Shown: piece after piece, positions 26,377 through 35,217 of the stretch | How the letters are laid out: every line of letters starts with the position of its first letter | Numbering within the stretch: the first letter of the stretch is position 1 | NCBI RefSeq assembly: GCF_019977235.1 | Contig: NZ_AP024646.1 | Coordinates: 992,001 to 1,056,000, forward strand | Length of the DNA stretch: 64,000 nucleotides | Direction: 5' to 3' | Origin: Arthrobacter sp. StoSoilB5 | Lineage (GTDB): Bacteria > Actinomycetota > Actinomycetes > Actinomycetales > Micrococcaceae | Made by a program: the position numbers and the translations under genes | Notes under the pieces: generated by a model | Seen by the model: the letters and a program-made list of their open reading frames with translations, nothing else | Databases searched by the model: none | Told to the model about the DNA's origin: nothing

Positions 26377-27189
26377 TCAGACGTCGTGTTGCAGCCGCTT
26401 CACGAACAGCTTGGTCCGTTCCTGCCTGGGTGCGCGCAGCACCTCGGCAGCAGGACCCCGTTCCACTACCACTCCGCCGTCCATGAAGATGACCTCATCC
26501 GCCACATGCTGGGCGAAGGCCAACTCATGGGTCACGATCACCATGGTCCAGCCCTCTTCGGCGAGTTCCTTGATGACGCCCAGGACGTCTCCAACGAGTT
26601 CGGGATCCAGGGCCGAGGTGGGCTCGTCGAACAAGAGGAGCTGGGGCTTGAGCGCCAGGGCACGGACGATGCCCACGCGCTGCTGCTGTCCGCCTGAGAG
26701 CTCGAACGGGTAGGCGTCCCGTTTGTCAGCCAGGCCCACGCGCTCCAGCAAACGTTCGGCTTCGGCGATGGCCTCTGCTTTGGGGCGCTTCTGGACCTGG
26801 ACCGGACCTTCAATGATGTTCTTCAGTACGGTCATATGCGGGAACAAGTTGTAGTGCTGGAAAACCATGGCACTGCGGTCCCGGAGCGCTGCGAGATCTT
26901 TCTTGCCCACTTTGGCGCCGAAATCGATCGAGAGCCCATCTCCGTCACGGCCGGTTCCCCCAAAGGTCACGGTACCGGCGTCGGGGATTTCAAGGCCGTT
27001 GAGCGAGCGCAAAACCGTGGTCTTGCCCGAACCCGAAGGCCCGATCAGGGCCACCACCTGCCCGCGCAGGATGTTGATGTCGATGTCGCGCAGCACCACG
27101 TTGCTGCCGAAGGCCTTCGCGAGGTTCCGGGCTTTGAGCACCGACGTGACGCGGGGCTCGTTCGGTTGAGGTGCATTAGTGGGCGACAT
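26377..27189 (-). CDS. Polar amino-acid (cystine-type) ABC transporter, ATPase
   Basis: A 270-residue ABC ATPase. Walker A is GPSGSGKT, the signature LSGGQQQR, Walker B LLLFDEP, and the H-loop VTHELAFA. The start is the ATG at 27189 (MSPTNAPQPNEP), which overlaps the end of the permease gene by 14 bases; the longer open frame is an artefact of antisense coding. Last gene of a binding protein-permease-ATPase operon that powers amino-acid import. Confidence 0.93.
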   Translation of the reverse strand: MSPTNAPQPNEPRVTSVLKARNLAKAFGSNVVLRDIDINILRGQVVALIGPSGSGKTTVLRSLNGLEIPDAGTVTFGGTGRDGDGLSIDFGAKVGKKDLAALRDRSAMVFQHYNLFPHMTVLKNIIEGPVQVQKRPKAEAIAEAERLLERVGLADKRDAYPFELSGGQQQRVGIVRALALKPQLLLFDEPTSALDPELVGDVLGVIKELAEEGWTMVIVTHELAFAQHVADEVIFMDGGVVVERGPAAEVLRAPRQERTKLFVKRLQHDV

Positions 27190-27835
27190 AGCGGTCCAAT
27201 CTCCTCTCCACGGCGGATTGCGCGGTGGAAAGGACCAGGCAGATGACCCAATAGACCAGGGCTGCCTGCAGGTACAGGGCCATGAACTCCTGGCTGAACG
27301 CAGCGATCTGCTGCGCGTTGCGGAAGAGCTCAGTGACCAGGATGAGGGAAGCGAGCGAGGTGTCCTTAACCAGGGAAATGAAGGTGTTGGACAACGGTGG
27401 AACGGACACGCGGGCCGCTTGCGGAAGGATGATGCGCACCAGGGTTTGGGCGTGGGACATGCCGATTGTATGGCCGGCTTCCCACTGTCCCTTGGGCACG
27501 GAAAGAATCGCCGCCCGGATGATCTCCGCGGCGTAGCCACCCACGTTCAACGAGAACGCGATGATGGCGCTCGGCCACGGATCCAGCCGGATGCCAATGC
27601 TGGGCAGGCCGAAGAAAATCACGAAAAGCTGCACCAGCAGGGGAGTGCCACGGATAACCGAAACGTAGAAGCGGCCAATGCCTGATATCAGCCAATTGGA
27701 ACTCAGCCGCAGCAGCGCCACCACCAAGGCCAGCACCAGGCCAAAAGCAAAGGAAGCCAGGGTGAGGGGGATGGTGCCCGTTACTGCACCTGTGATGATC
27801 GGCCCGAAGGAACTCCAAATGAGGTCCCAGTTCAT
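27176..27835 (-). CDS. Polar amino-acid (cystine-type) ABC transporter, permease
   Basis: A 219-residue HisM/GlnP-type permease with about five transmembrane segments and the coupling EAA loop (GHTIGMSHAQTLVRIILPQA). The motif SVIRGTPLLVQLFVIFFGLP is typical of polar-amino-acid permeases. Its ATG directly follows the stop of the binding-protein gene and its end overlaps the ATPase gene. A single permease gene suggests a homodimeric channel. Confidence 0.93.
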   Translation of the reverse strand: MNWDLIWSSFGPIITGAVTGTIPLTLASFAFGLVLALVVALLRLSSNWLISGIGRFYVSVIRGTPLLVQLFVIFFGLPSIGIRLDPWPSAIIAFSLNVGGYAAEIIRAAILSVPKGQWEAGHTIGMSHAQTLVRIILPQAARVSVPPLSNTFISLVKDTSLASLILVTELFRNAQQIAAFSQEFMALYLQAALVYWVICLVLSTAQSAVERRLDRYVAH

Positions 27836-28651
27836 TTATTTGGTGACATCCGCGCCGAAGTACTTTTCGGAGATCTTAGTCAGGGTTCCATCTGCCCGGA
27901 GGTCATCAAGGGCCTTGTCTACAGCCTTGGTCAGTTCTATTGAACCCTTTCGGAACACCAGGGCGCTCTCGGTCTTGTCCGGCGCTTCGGCGGCCACCTT
28001 CAAACCGGAATCCGGGGTGGTTTTCGCGTAGTCCAGGTAGGTGAGTTTGTCGTTCACCGTTGCGTCCACGCGTCCCTGTTGTACGAGGGTGGCGGACTGG
28101 GCCCAGCCTTCAACTGCCTGAACGTTGGCGCCGGCCTCCACGGCCATTTTGTAGAAGTTGCTGGTCAGTGACTGCGCTGTGGTCTTGCCCTTGAGGTCAG
28201 CGAAGCTGTTGATGCTGGAATTGTCCTTCTTGGTCACCACAACCCCGGTAGAGACTGTGTAGGGCTTGGAGAACTCGTACTTGGCTTTGCGCTCGGTATT
28301 GATGGAGATCTGGTTGGCGATGGTATCGAACCGCTTGGCGTCCAGGCCAGCAAAAATGCCGTCGAACTGCGTTTCTTGGAAGCTCGCCTTCACGCCCAGC
28401 TTTTCAGCCACGGCTTTGGCAATCTCAACGTCGTAGCCGGTCAATTCACCAGCGCCCTCGGCGTGGAAGCTGAACGGGCGGTAGGTTCCTTCCGTTGCGA
28501 TGACGAGTTCGCCTTTGGATTTCACATCGGACAAGGATGTATCGCCACCGGACTGGGCTGGAGTGGAACCGCCACCGCAGGCAGAGAGTGCAAGGGCGGC
28601 GGCGGCCAGGGTAGCGGCGAAAAGAGAACGGCGGGAGCGAAGGCTGGTCAT
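27836..28651 (-). CDS. Cystine-type amino-acid-binding lipoprotein
   Basis: A 271-residue binding protein. The N terminus is a lipoprotein signal with lipobox LSAC (Cys about residue 25). The mature protein is a type-II periplasmic-binding-protein-like fold, with ATEGTYRPFSFHAEG and ETQFDGIFAGLDAKRFD. The C terminus KISEKYFGADVTK closely matches E. coli FliY/TcyJ as recalled, so L-cystine is the best guess. First gene of the importer operon. Confidence 0.9.
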   Translation of the reverse strand: MTSLRSRRSLFAATLAAAALALSACGGGSTPAQSGGDTSLSDVKSKGELVIATEGTYRPFSFHAEGAGELTGYDVEIAKAVAEKLGVKASFQETQFDGIFAGLDAKRFDTIANQISINTERKAKYEFSKPYTVSTGVVVTKKDNSSINSFADLKGKTTAQSLTSNFYKMAVEAGANVQAVEGWAQSATLVQQGRVDATVNDKLTYLDYAKTTPDSGLKVAAEAPDKTESALVFRKGSIELTKAVDKALDDLRADGTLTKISEKYFGADVTK

Positions 28652-28893
28652 GGAGCCATCTTAGCCACGGGCCACTGCGGATTCCCGGCAGGGATGGCTT
28701 GGAGGCCTGAAGAAAGGGTGGTTAAAAAGGCTGAGTGGGGGCGGTCCCCAACAGCCCGCCACCACTCATCCCCCCAATTGTGATCACGTGGGCGCCACAT
28801 TCACCGGAAACCCGTTCTCTGATCCCGGTGCCAGGCTGCAGCCGCATTCACACATTCATGATTGTGCCACGATCTAATGGTTTTGTGAAAGTC

Positions 28894-29601
28894 TTACGCC
28901 GCACGTCTTGCTTTGCGTCTGGCAAATGCCTTGGAAAACCAGATGCCAGCGAGCCCAATGGCGGTGGCCAGCACTGCGGAGTAGTTAATCAGGGAACGCA
29001 GCCACAGGTGCACCAGCGGGATCAGCGGGAAGAGTTGGGACACCAACAGCAACGCCAGGCCAATAAACAGGAGGGCTGACGCGGCACGGAGCAAGGCGGG
29101 GAAGCGGCCTACGATGGTGCGCCAGATCGCTGGCAGCAAACAGGCTGATACATATCCAGGGTAGAAGCGGCCCAGGGCCGCGTAGGCCTCCATGGATGGT
29201 CCCCAGGTAAGCCCTGTCATTCCCACCGTGGAACCGCGGGTGTCCGTGATGACAAAGAAGAACGTGGTCAATGCCACCGTGATTCCCAGGACTGCCAGCC
29301 CCCAAGGGCCGCGAATGGCCCGTTCAGCTGACTTTGAAGCGAAGCCCATGGCAATCTTGATGCCCATCAGCAGGAACGTACCGTACAGCAGGAACCGCAG
29401 GATCAGGTTGGTTACGTTCACTCCGCCCAGCAGGGCATCGATGGCAAGGTACGGCCCTTCGATGCTGAGGAGGATATCCAGGGTGATCAGCGCGAAAATG
29501 TAGAAAACCACCCGGTTCTCACCCCGCAACAGGCTCGGAATCCGAGCAATGGTGATCGCCAGGCACACCAGCAAGGTTGCCCAAGGCAGGACAGCCGTCA
29601 T
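28894..29601 (-). CDS. Multi-pass membrane protein paired with an HTH protein
   Basis: A 235-residue protein with about seven hydrophobic segments and a basic C terminus (FARRKARRAA). The ATG at 29601 overlaps the stop of the upstream HTH-protein gene by four bases, so the pair is translationally coupled; an in-frame start five codons earlier is less likely. Actinobacteria often pair a small HTH protein with a membrane protein in this way (MAB_1171c-type pairs come to mind, but this protein is shorter). No function assigned. Confidence 0.75.
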   Translation of the reverse strand: MTAVLPWATLLVCLAITIARIPSLLRGENRVVFYIFALITLDILLSIEGPYLAIDALLGGVNVTNLILRFLLYGTFLLMGIKIAMGFASKSAERAIRGPWGLAVLGITVALTTFFFVITDTRGSTVGMTGLTWGPSMEAYAALGRFYPGYVSACLLPAIWRTIVGRFPALLRAASALLFIGLALLLVSQLFPLIPLVHLWLRSLINYSAVLATAIGLAGIWFSKAFARRKARRAA

Positions 29602-30320
29602 CCGAGGTTCTCCCAAATTCGTTCAATTCGTTCATGGTCTTGTTCTTGACGGCGCAAGGTCTTGCCCAGCGCCTGGAGCCGTTCGCCTGCCAGGGTCACC
29701 AGCTCGCCCAGCGTCATCCGGTCGAGTGCCTCCTGGCGTCCGTTGGGCGACCAGCCAGCCTCGGCTTCGGTGATCAATCCGCCGGCCACAAGCCCTCCGG
29801 CGGGTCCGACGCCGGCAGCCCGCGACGTAGCGATGGCCAGTTCGGGAGGAAGCCTGTTGGCTGTCAGATGGGCAGAGAAGTTCTGTGGTGCGATCCCGGT
29901 CGCTTCGCTGACCCGGTGCCGCAACTCGCCGTCGTCGATTGCATCCACCCAGTTCCGCACCGCGGTGGGGTGCGGTGTTGGCGATAGACCCGTGACGGAG
30001 ACGGACCCCGGTTCGCTGCGTTCCACCACGGCGCGCAGCACATCCATGGTGGCAATCTGGCTCACCAGTTCACCAGGCGTGGGTGGAACGGCACCGCCCC
30101 GAAGGTCCGCGTAGAGATCAAATGTGGCCAAGGCTTGCACGGGATTGATGTGATAGCCGCGGCTGATGCTGACCAGCGTGGACTCGGCCACCTTGCCGCG
30201 GACCAACTGTTGGGCCAGTGTTGTCCGCTTTATCCCGGAAATCCTGCAGACGTCCGCGGTGCTGGCATTGGGCGCAACGCCGTGAAGCCAGCGTTGGAAT
30301 GCCTTGGACGGTAAGGGCAT
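29598..30320 (-). CDS. HTH (Xre-like) regulatory protein
   Basis: A 240-residue protein. Residues 13-45 read as a helix-turn-helix (ASTADVCRISGIKRTTLAQQ, then LVRGKVAESTLVSISRGY). The middle part is unrecognised, and the C terminus (about 200-238) is a likely coiled coil (GERLQALGKTLRRQEQDHER). The ATG at 30320 is used; an upstream extension to 30455 crosses a terminator hairpin. It is co-translated with the membrane protein downstream, which it may regulate or work with. DNA target unknown. Confidence 0.7.
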   Translation of the reverse strand: MPLPSKAFQRWLHGVAPNASTADVCRISGIKRTTLAQQLVRGKVAESTLVSISRGYHINPVQALATFDLYADLRGGAVPPTPGELVSQIATMDVLRAVVERSEPGSVSVTGLSPTPHPTAVRNWVDAIDDGELRHRVSEATGIAPQNFSAHLTANRLPPELAIATSRAAGVGPAGGLVAGGLITEAEAGWSPNGRQEALDRMTLGELVTLAGERLQALGKTLRRQEQDHERIERIWENLG

Positions 30321-30422
30321 AAGGGGCTTTCTGGGATATTTCAAACGGGCAAGTCCGGGCTGGCCCGAAAAGGAGCCGGAGGGAAGGTACGGATCGATTT
30401 TACGCCGACGCCACATTGAATT

Positions 30423-30522
30423 ATGCTTGATGCTTGAACCCGTTGGTCCGTACACCCCCCAAGTCCGGACCAGCGGGTTTTTCCATGCCCTTGGGAATCA
30501 CGGGCATGGAAGCCGCGTTTGA
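30423..30522 (+). promoter_or_regulatory. Leader with terminator hairpin and short upstream ORFs (putative attenuator of the ABC-F gene)
   Basis: A 14-bp stem (30437-30450 with 30466-30479) followed by TTTTT is an intrinsic terminator in the plus direction, although the only plus-strand gene it could affect is the ABC-F gene that starts at 30601. Two short reading frames begin at 30423 (MLDA, ends inside the stem) and 30430 (30 codons, spans the stem). A second 10-bp hairpin (30481-30511) abuts the T-run. This layout resembles translation-dependent attenuators of antibiotic-resistance ABC-F genes. Confidence 0.6.
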
Positions 30523-30600
30523 TAGATGAAACCCACGCTTGTTTGCCGTGCTGGTGATGTAGACGCGAGCGCCGTGTTGGCGCTGCGAGAGGAATAGAGA

Positions 30601-32262
30601 ATGACTGCAACCCTGGTGGCCAAGGATCTTGCCGGTGGCCACGGCCACCGCACGCTCTTTTCAAAGCTCTCCCTCACCGTTGCTCCGGGTGATGTGGTGG
30701 GCGTCGTCGGAGCGAACGGTGCTGGCAAATCCACGCTCCTGCGCATCCTGGCAGGCGTGGACCAGCCGCAGGAGGGGACCGTTAACCTGGCTCCGTCGGA
30801 CGCCTTTGTGGGCTGGCTGCCCCAGGAACATGAGCGCACCGCAGGCGAAACCATTGCGGCCTACATTGCGCGCCGCACGGGCTGTGCCCAGGCCACTGCC
30901 GAGATGGAAGCCACTGCCGAAGCCCTCGCTTCAGGCGCTCCCGGAACGGATGATGCCTACTCCCTGGCCTTCGACCGCTGGATGGCATCCGGTGCAGCAG
31001 ACCTGGAAGACCGGATCCCGGCTGTGTTGGCGGATCTTGGCCTGGAGCTTGGTACCGACGCCCTCATGACAGGCCTCTCCGGCGGGCAGGCTGCCCGCGT
31101 TGCTTTGGCTGCGCTGCTGCTTAGCCGCTTCGATGTTGTCCTTCTCGATGAACCCACCAATGACCTGGACCTCGATGGCCTGGCCCGGTTGGAGGCCTTT
31201 GTGCAGGGCCTGCGCGGTGGAGTGGTTTTGGTTTCCCACGACCGCGAGTTCCTGGCCCGGTGCGTCACCACCATTGTGGAACTGGACCTGGCCCAGAATT
31301 CCGTGGCTGTCTACGACGGCGGCTACGAAGCGTTCCTCGAAGAGCGTGCAGTCGCCAAGCGCCACGCCCGCGAACGCTACGAAGAGTTTGCCAATACCAA
31401 GGCTGATCTTGTGTCCCGCGCACGCACGCAGCGTGAGTGGAGCTCCCAGGGCGTCCGCAACGCAATGAAGAAGAACCCGGACAACGACAAAATCCGTAGG
31501 GCCGCGAGTACCGAGTCGTCCGAAAAGCAGGCGCAGAAGGTCCGCCAGATGGAATCGCGCATCGCCCGCCTCACCGAGGTGGAGGAGCCGCGCAAGGAAT
31601 GGCAGCTGCAGTTCAGCATCGGCCAGGCACCGCGCTCAAGTGCCGTGGTGGCCACGCTGCGTGATGTGGTGGTCCGCCAGGGCGACTTCACGCTGGGACC
31701 GGTCAACCTCCAACTGAACGGCGGGGAGCGCATCGGCATCACCGGGCCCAACGGCGCCGGCAAGTCCACTCTCTTGCGTTTGCTGCTGGGCACCCGGAAA
31801 CCGGACGACGGCGAGGCCTCCATGGGCGCTTCTGTCGCCATCGGCGAAATCGACCAGGCCCGCGGACTGCTTGACGGTGGACGGCAGCTCGGCGAAGCCG
31901 TCGAAGCCGTGCTGGTGGACTGGAACAGCGCCGACGTCCGCACGCTCCTTGCCAAGTTCGGCCTCAAGGCAGACCACACTTCGCGGACAGTCGATTCGTT
32001 GTCCCCCGGGGAGCGTACGCGCGCCGCGCTGGCCCTCCTGCAGGCCCGGGGCGTGAACCTGCTGGTGCTGGACGAACCCACCAACCACCTTGACCTCCCT
32101 GCGATCGAGCAACTTGAAGAAGCGCTGGAAAGCTACGAAGGCGCCCTCCTGCTGGTCACCCATGACCGGCGTTTGCTGGAGAACGTTCGGCTCGATTCGC
32201 GATGGCATCTGGAGAACGGCCGTATCCAGGAGCTTCACCACACCCTCGGCCAGGAGAACTAA
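30601..32262 (+). CDS. ABC-F family ATPase (possible ribosome-protection type)
   Basis: A 553-residue protein with two ABC cassettes and no membrane segment. The first Walker A is GANGAGKST (37-45) with signature LSGGQAARVALA; the second is GPNGAGKST (about 379-387) with LSPGERTRAALALL. The linker (about 250-320) is basic and helical, as in the ribosome P-site-tRNA interaction motif of ABC-F proteins. It resembles the actinomycete OleB/TlrC-like group. ATG start with GAGAGGAA. The attenuator-like leader and an ABC exporter two bases downstream suggest a drug-response module; substrate drug unknown. Confidence 0.88.
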   Translation: MTATLVAKDLAGGHGHRTLFSKLSLTVAPGDVVGVVGANGAGKSTLLRILAGVDQPQEGTVNLAPSDAFVGWLPQEHERTAGETIAAYIARRTGCAQATAEMEATAEALASGAPGTDDAYSLAFDRWMASGAADLEDRIPAVLADLGLELGTDALMTGLSGGQAARVALAALLLSRFDVVLLDEPTNDLDLDGLARLEAFVQGLRGGVVLVSHDREFLARCVTTIVELDLAQNSVAVYDGGYEAFLEERAVAKRHARERYEEFANTKADLVSRARTQREWSSQGVRNAMKKNPDNDKIRRAASTESSEKQAQKVRQMESRIARLTEVEEPRKEWQLQFSIGQAPRSSAVVATLRDVVVRQGDFTLGPVNLQLNGGERIGITGPNGAGKSTLLRLLLGTRKPDDGEASMGASVAIGEIDQARGLLDGGRQLGEAVEAVLVDWNSADVRTLLAKFGLKADHTSRTVDSLSPGERTRAALALLQARGVNLLVLDEPTNHLDLPAIEQLEEALESYEGALLLVTHDRRLLENVRLDSRWHLENGRIQELHHTLGQEN

Positions 32263-32264
32263 CC

Positions 32265-34178
32265 ATGAGCATGGACCGCGTGGCCTGGAGCTCGCTTTAC
32301 AACATCACCACAGCCAAGAGCGGCTCGCAGCCGTTCTCCAAGGAAACGCTGAAACGCGTGTTGGGCTTTGCCGCACCGCACAAGGGCAAGCTCATAGCCT
32401 TCGTGATTGCTTCGATCGCGGGTGCCTTCCTGGCCGTCGCCACGCCAGTGCTTGCCGGGCAAGTGGTTGACGCCATCATTGCCAACGCAGGTGTGGGCAC
32501 GGTGATCTGGCTGGCCGTGCTCATCGCGATCGTGGCTGTCGGTGAAGCCGGAGTCGGCCTGCTGACCCGATGGCTGTCCTCCACCATTGGCGAAGGCGTC
32601 ATCGTGGACCTCCGTACGCGCGTGTTCGACCATGTGCAGCGTATGCCCATCGCTTTCTTCACCCGGACACGGACCGGCGCTCTGGTCAGCCGCTTGAACA
32701 ATGACGTCATCGGGGCGCAGTCAGCGTTCGCCGGCACCTTGTCCGGTGTGGTCAGCAACGTCGTGGCGCTCGCCTTGACCCTTGTGGTCATGCTCAACAC
32801 GTCCTGGCTGGTCACTGTCCTGGCCATGGTGTTGCTGCCGATCTTCCTGATACCCGCCCGGCGCATGGGTTCCAAGCTGGCAGACCTTCGGCGTGAGGCC
32901 GCGGCGCACAACGCTGCCATGGGTACGCAGATGACCGAAAGGTTCTCCGCTCCCGGCGCCACACTGGTGAAACTTTTCGGCCGTCCGGACGAGGAATCCC
33001 GCGAGTTCGCTGACAGGGCCGGCCGGGTCCGTGATATCGGCATCCGCACGGCCATGCTGCAGTTCACCTTTGTCACGGCACTGACTTTGGTATCGGCCCT
33101 TGCGCTGGCCCTTGTTTACGGATTGGGCGGCTGGCTGGCCCTCGGCGGACAACTGGCGCCAGGCGATGTTGTGGTCCTGGCCCTCCTGCTGACCCGCCTC
33201 TATGCTCCGCTGACAGCGCTCTCCAACGCGAGGGTGGAGATCATGAGCGCACTTGTCAGCTTCGAGAGGGTCTTTGAGATCCTGGACCTGCAACCCCTCA
33301 TCCAGGAAAAGCCGGACGCCGTAGCTGTTCCGGCCGGACCCGTAGCCGTGGAATTCGCTGACGTCCGCTTTTCCTACCCTTCGGCGGACAAAGTGTCCTT
33401 GGCATCCTTGGAAGACGTGTCCACTTTGGACACGCGTGGCGGCGAGGAAGTCCTGCACGGTGTCAGCTTCCGGGTTGAGCCGGGCCAGACGGTTGCCTTG
33501 GTGGGCTCGTCCGGCGCGGGTAAGTCCACGGTGGCCCAACTGCTGTCCCGACTGTACGACGTCGATTCCGGGACCGTGCGCCTTGGCGGCAACGGATCCG
33601 GCACCGGCGTGGACGTCCGGGATCTCCGCTTTGACTCCCTGCGGGACACCCTGGGAATGGTGACCCAGGACGGCCACCTCTTCCACGAAACCATTGCCTC
33701 CAACCTGCGCCTGGCCCGGCCGGATGCCACCGAAGAAGACATGTGGGAGGTGCTCAGGCGTGCACGCCTGGAACCGATGATCCGGTCGCTGCCGGATGGC
33801 CTCGAAACCGTGGTGGGTGAGCGCGGCTACCGGCTCTCCGGTGGAGAAAGGCAACGCCTCACCATCGCCCGCCTCCTCATCAAGCAGCCGCGGGTCGTGA
33901 TTCTTGATGAAGCAACCGCCGCGCTGGACTCCACCAACGAAGCCGCCGTCCAGGCGGCCTTGGGGGAGGCACTCGAGGGGCGTACCGCCGTCGTGATCGC
34001 CCACAGGTTGTCCACCATCCGTGCCGCAGACGTGATCCTGGTGGTAGAGGACGGCAGGATCGTGGAGCGTGGCACGCACACTGAGCTCCTTGTTGCCGAC
34101 GGCCGGTATGCCGAGTTGTACCGGACCCAGTTCGCGGAAGCTACGGCAGTGGCTGAGGAAGCTGTTCCTGAGCTGTAG
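32265..34178 (+). CDS. ABC exporter (fused membrane and ATPase domains)
   Basis: A 637-residue type-IV ABC half-exporter. Residues 25-320 hold six transmembrane helices (LIAFVIASIAGAFLAVATP being the first); the nucleotide-binding domain follows with Walker A GSSGAGKST (about 415), signature LSGGERQRLTIARLL and Walker B VVILDEATAALD. Homodimers of such proteins export lipids, peptides or drugs. It begins two bases after the ABC-F stop, so the two are co-transcribed. The 3' end overlaps the convergent NUDIX gene by 38 bases. Confidence 0.93.
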   Translation: MSMDRVAWSSLYNITTAKSGSQPFSKETLKRVLGFAAPHKGKLIAFVIASIAGAFLAVATPVLAGQVVDAIIANAGVGTVIWLAVLIAIVAVGEAGVGLLTRWLSSTIGEGVIVDLRTRVFDHVQRMPIAFFTRTRTGALVSRLNNDVIGAQSAFAGTLSGVVSNVVALALTLVVMLNTSWLVTVLAMVLLPIFLIPARRMGSKLADLRREAAAHNAAMGTQMTERFSAPGATLVKLFGRPDEESREFADRAGRVRDIGIRTAMLQFTFVTALTLVSALALALVYGLGGWLALGGQLAPGDVVVLALLLTRLYAPLTALSNARVEIMSALVSFERVFEILDLQPLIQEKPDAVAVPAGPVAVEFADVRFSYPSADKVSLASLEDVSTLDTRGGEEVLHGVSFRVEPGQTVALVGSSGAGKSTVAQLLSRLYDVDSGTVRLGGNGSGTGVDVRDLRFDSLRDTLGMVTQDGHLFHETIASNLRLARPDATEEDMWEVLRRARLEPMIRSLPDGLETVVGERGYRLSGGERQRLTIARLLIKQPRVVILDEATAALDSTNEAAVQAALGEALEGRTAVVIAHRLSTIRAADVILVVEDGRIVERGTHTELLVADGRYAELYRTQFAEATAVAEEAVPEL

Positions 34179-34581
34179 CGCTATGGGTGAGCACTGGGAT
34201 GACGTGGTCTGTGAGGAGCGGTGCGAGGTCGCTGGGCAAGGGCGCCGCAAGGTCCAGCCACCGGATCTCGGCGATCTCGGCCGAAGGGTGCGCTTCCCAG
34301 GTTCCCGGAGCCGTGAAGACCGTGGCCTCGATGTTGGTCGCAGCCTCGTTGGCAGCGACGGCGAGCCAGGCGCCCAGCGGTTCGAGGTCTTCCGGAGCTA
34401 CCTCGATGCCTACTTCCTCGAACAATTCGCGGGCGGCAGCTTCGGCAGCGGTTTCGCCGGCCTCGGGCTTGCCACCGGGATGCATGAACTTGTCCGTGCC
34501 GCGCTTGCGGACGGTCAGAAGTTGACCCTGGTTGTTGTAGACGCAGACAGCGCTCACCACGATCACGTCAGTAGCGCTCAC
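34141..34581 (-). CDS. NUDIX hydrolase
   Basis: A 146-residue NUDIX protein. The Nudix box is complete: GGKPEAGET followed by RELFEEVGI, matching Gx5Ex7REUxEExGU. It hydrolyses a nucleoside-diphosphate derivative; the substrate cannot be read. The GTG start (VSATDVIVV) has GGGAGG five bases upstream and overlaps the previous stop as GTGA, so it is coupled to the DUF6314 gene. Its 3' end overlaps the convergent ABC exporter. Confidence 0.92.
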   Translation of the reverse strand: MSATDVIVVSAVCVYNNQGQLLTVRKRGTDKFMHPGGKPEAGETAAEAAARELFEEVGIEVAPEDLEPLGAWLAVAANEAATNIEATVFTAPGTWEAHPSAEIAEIRWLDLAAPLPSDLAPLLTDHVIPVLTHSATAQEQLPQPLP

Positions 34582-35036
34582 GATTGCCTCCCGGCATTGA
34601 TTCGGACCAGATGCGATCCCAGCAGCAGATCCTTTGCGGGGCCGCGCACATCCCACGTGAAACTGAACGCATCCGGCCCCTCCCAGGTGTAGTTCACGTA
34701 ATAGTCATCGGGGTCGCACCAGTGTTTGTCCTGGTTGGCCTGCTCAGCGAAGCTCATCACATGGAATGGCCTGCCGTCGGGGAACAAAACGTCCATGGAT
34801 TCCGGTTCAGGGCGTGGCTTGAGGACGTACTCGCGGAACGCCGGGCCGGAATGAGTTGGCCAGTGCATGGTTCCGTCCTCGCGGTAGTGAAGACCGCCGT
34901 CGGGCAGTTCCGTGTAACGCACGACGCCGGTAAAGGTTCCGCGGGTGCCGGTGGCCCGGTCCAGGAGAGTCCGCTCCACATTCCACTTGCCGGCCAAATA
35001 GGCGCGCAAGTCCTGGATGGGCTGCTGGAGGTTCAA
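34578..35036 (-). CDS. DUF6314-family protein
   Basis: A 152-residue soluble protein with a lipocalin-like feel: LAGKWNVERTLLDRATG, then EDGTMHWPTHSGPAFREY and closing YTWEGPDAFSFTWDVRGP. This matches the DUF6314 family as I recall it. The only sensible start is a TTG at 35036, one base beyond the 3' end of a tRNA-Arg gene; its purine-rich ribosome site (GAGGG) would lie within the tRNA acceptor stem. Coupled to the NUDIX gene by a four-base overlap. Function unknown. Confidence 0.8.
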   Translation of the reverse strand: MNLQQPIQDLRAYLAGKWNVERTLLDRATGTRGTFTGVVRYTELPDGGLHYREDGTMHWPTHSGPAFREYVLKPRPEPESMDVLFPDGRPFHVMSFAEQANQDKHWCDPDDYYVNYTWEGPDAFSFTWDVRGPAKDLLLGSHLVRINAGRQS

Positions 35037-35037
35037 G

Positions 35038-35110
35038 TGCCCTCGATTGGAATCGAACCAACGACACCGGCTTTAGGAGAGCCGTGCTCTATCCACTGAG
35101 CTACGAGGGC
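35038..35110 (-). tRNA. tRNA-Arg (anticodon CCU)
   Basis: A 73-base cloverleaf on the minus strand. Acceptor GCCCTCG pairs with CGAGGGC; D arm is GCTC/GAGC; anticodon stem CGGCT/AGCCG holds the loop CTCCTAA, giving CCU; T arm is GTTGG-TTCGATT-CCAAT. Discriminator base A; CCA is not encoded. It reads AGG codons. Confidence 0.96.
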
Positions 35111-35217
35111 CTGCGTGTCCATAGCCCGGAGTACCGTTACGGAGCTCCATGGCCCGGACACGACTACAAGCATACAAGCTGACGGGGCGGTGCCTGAACA
35201 CGGCTAGGCTGGCGGTC

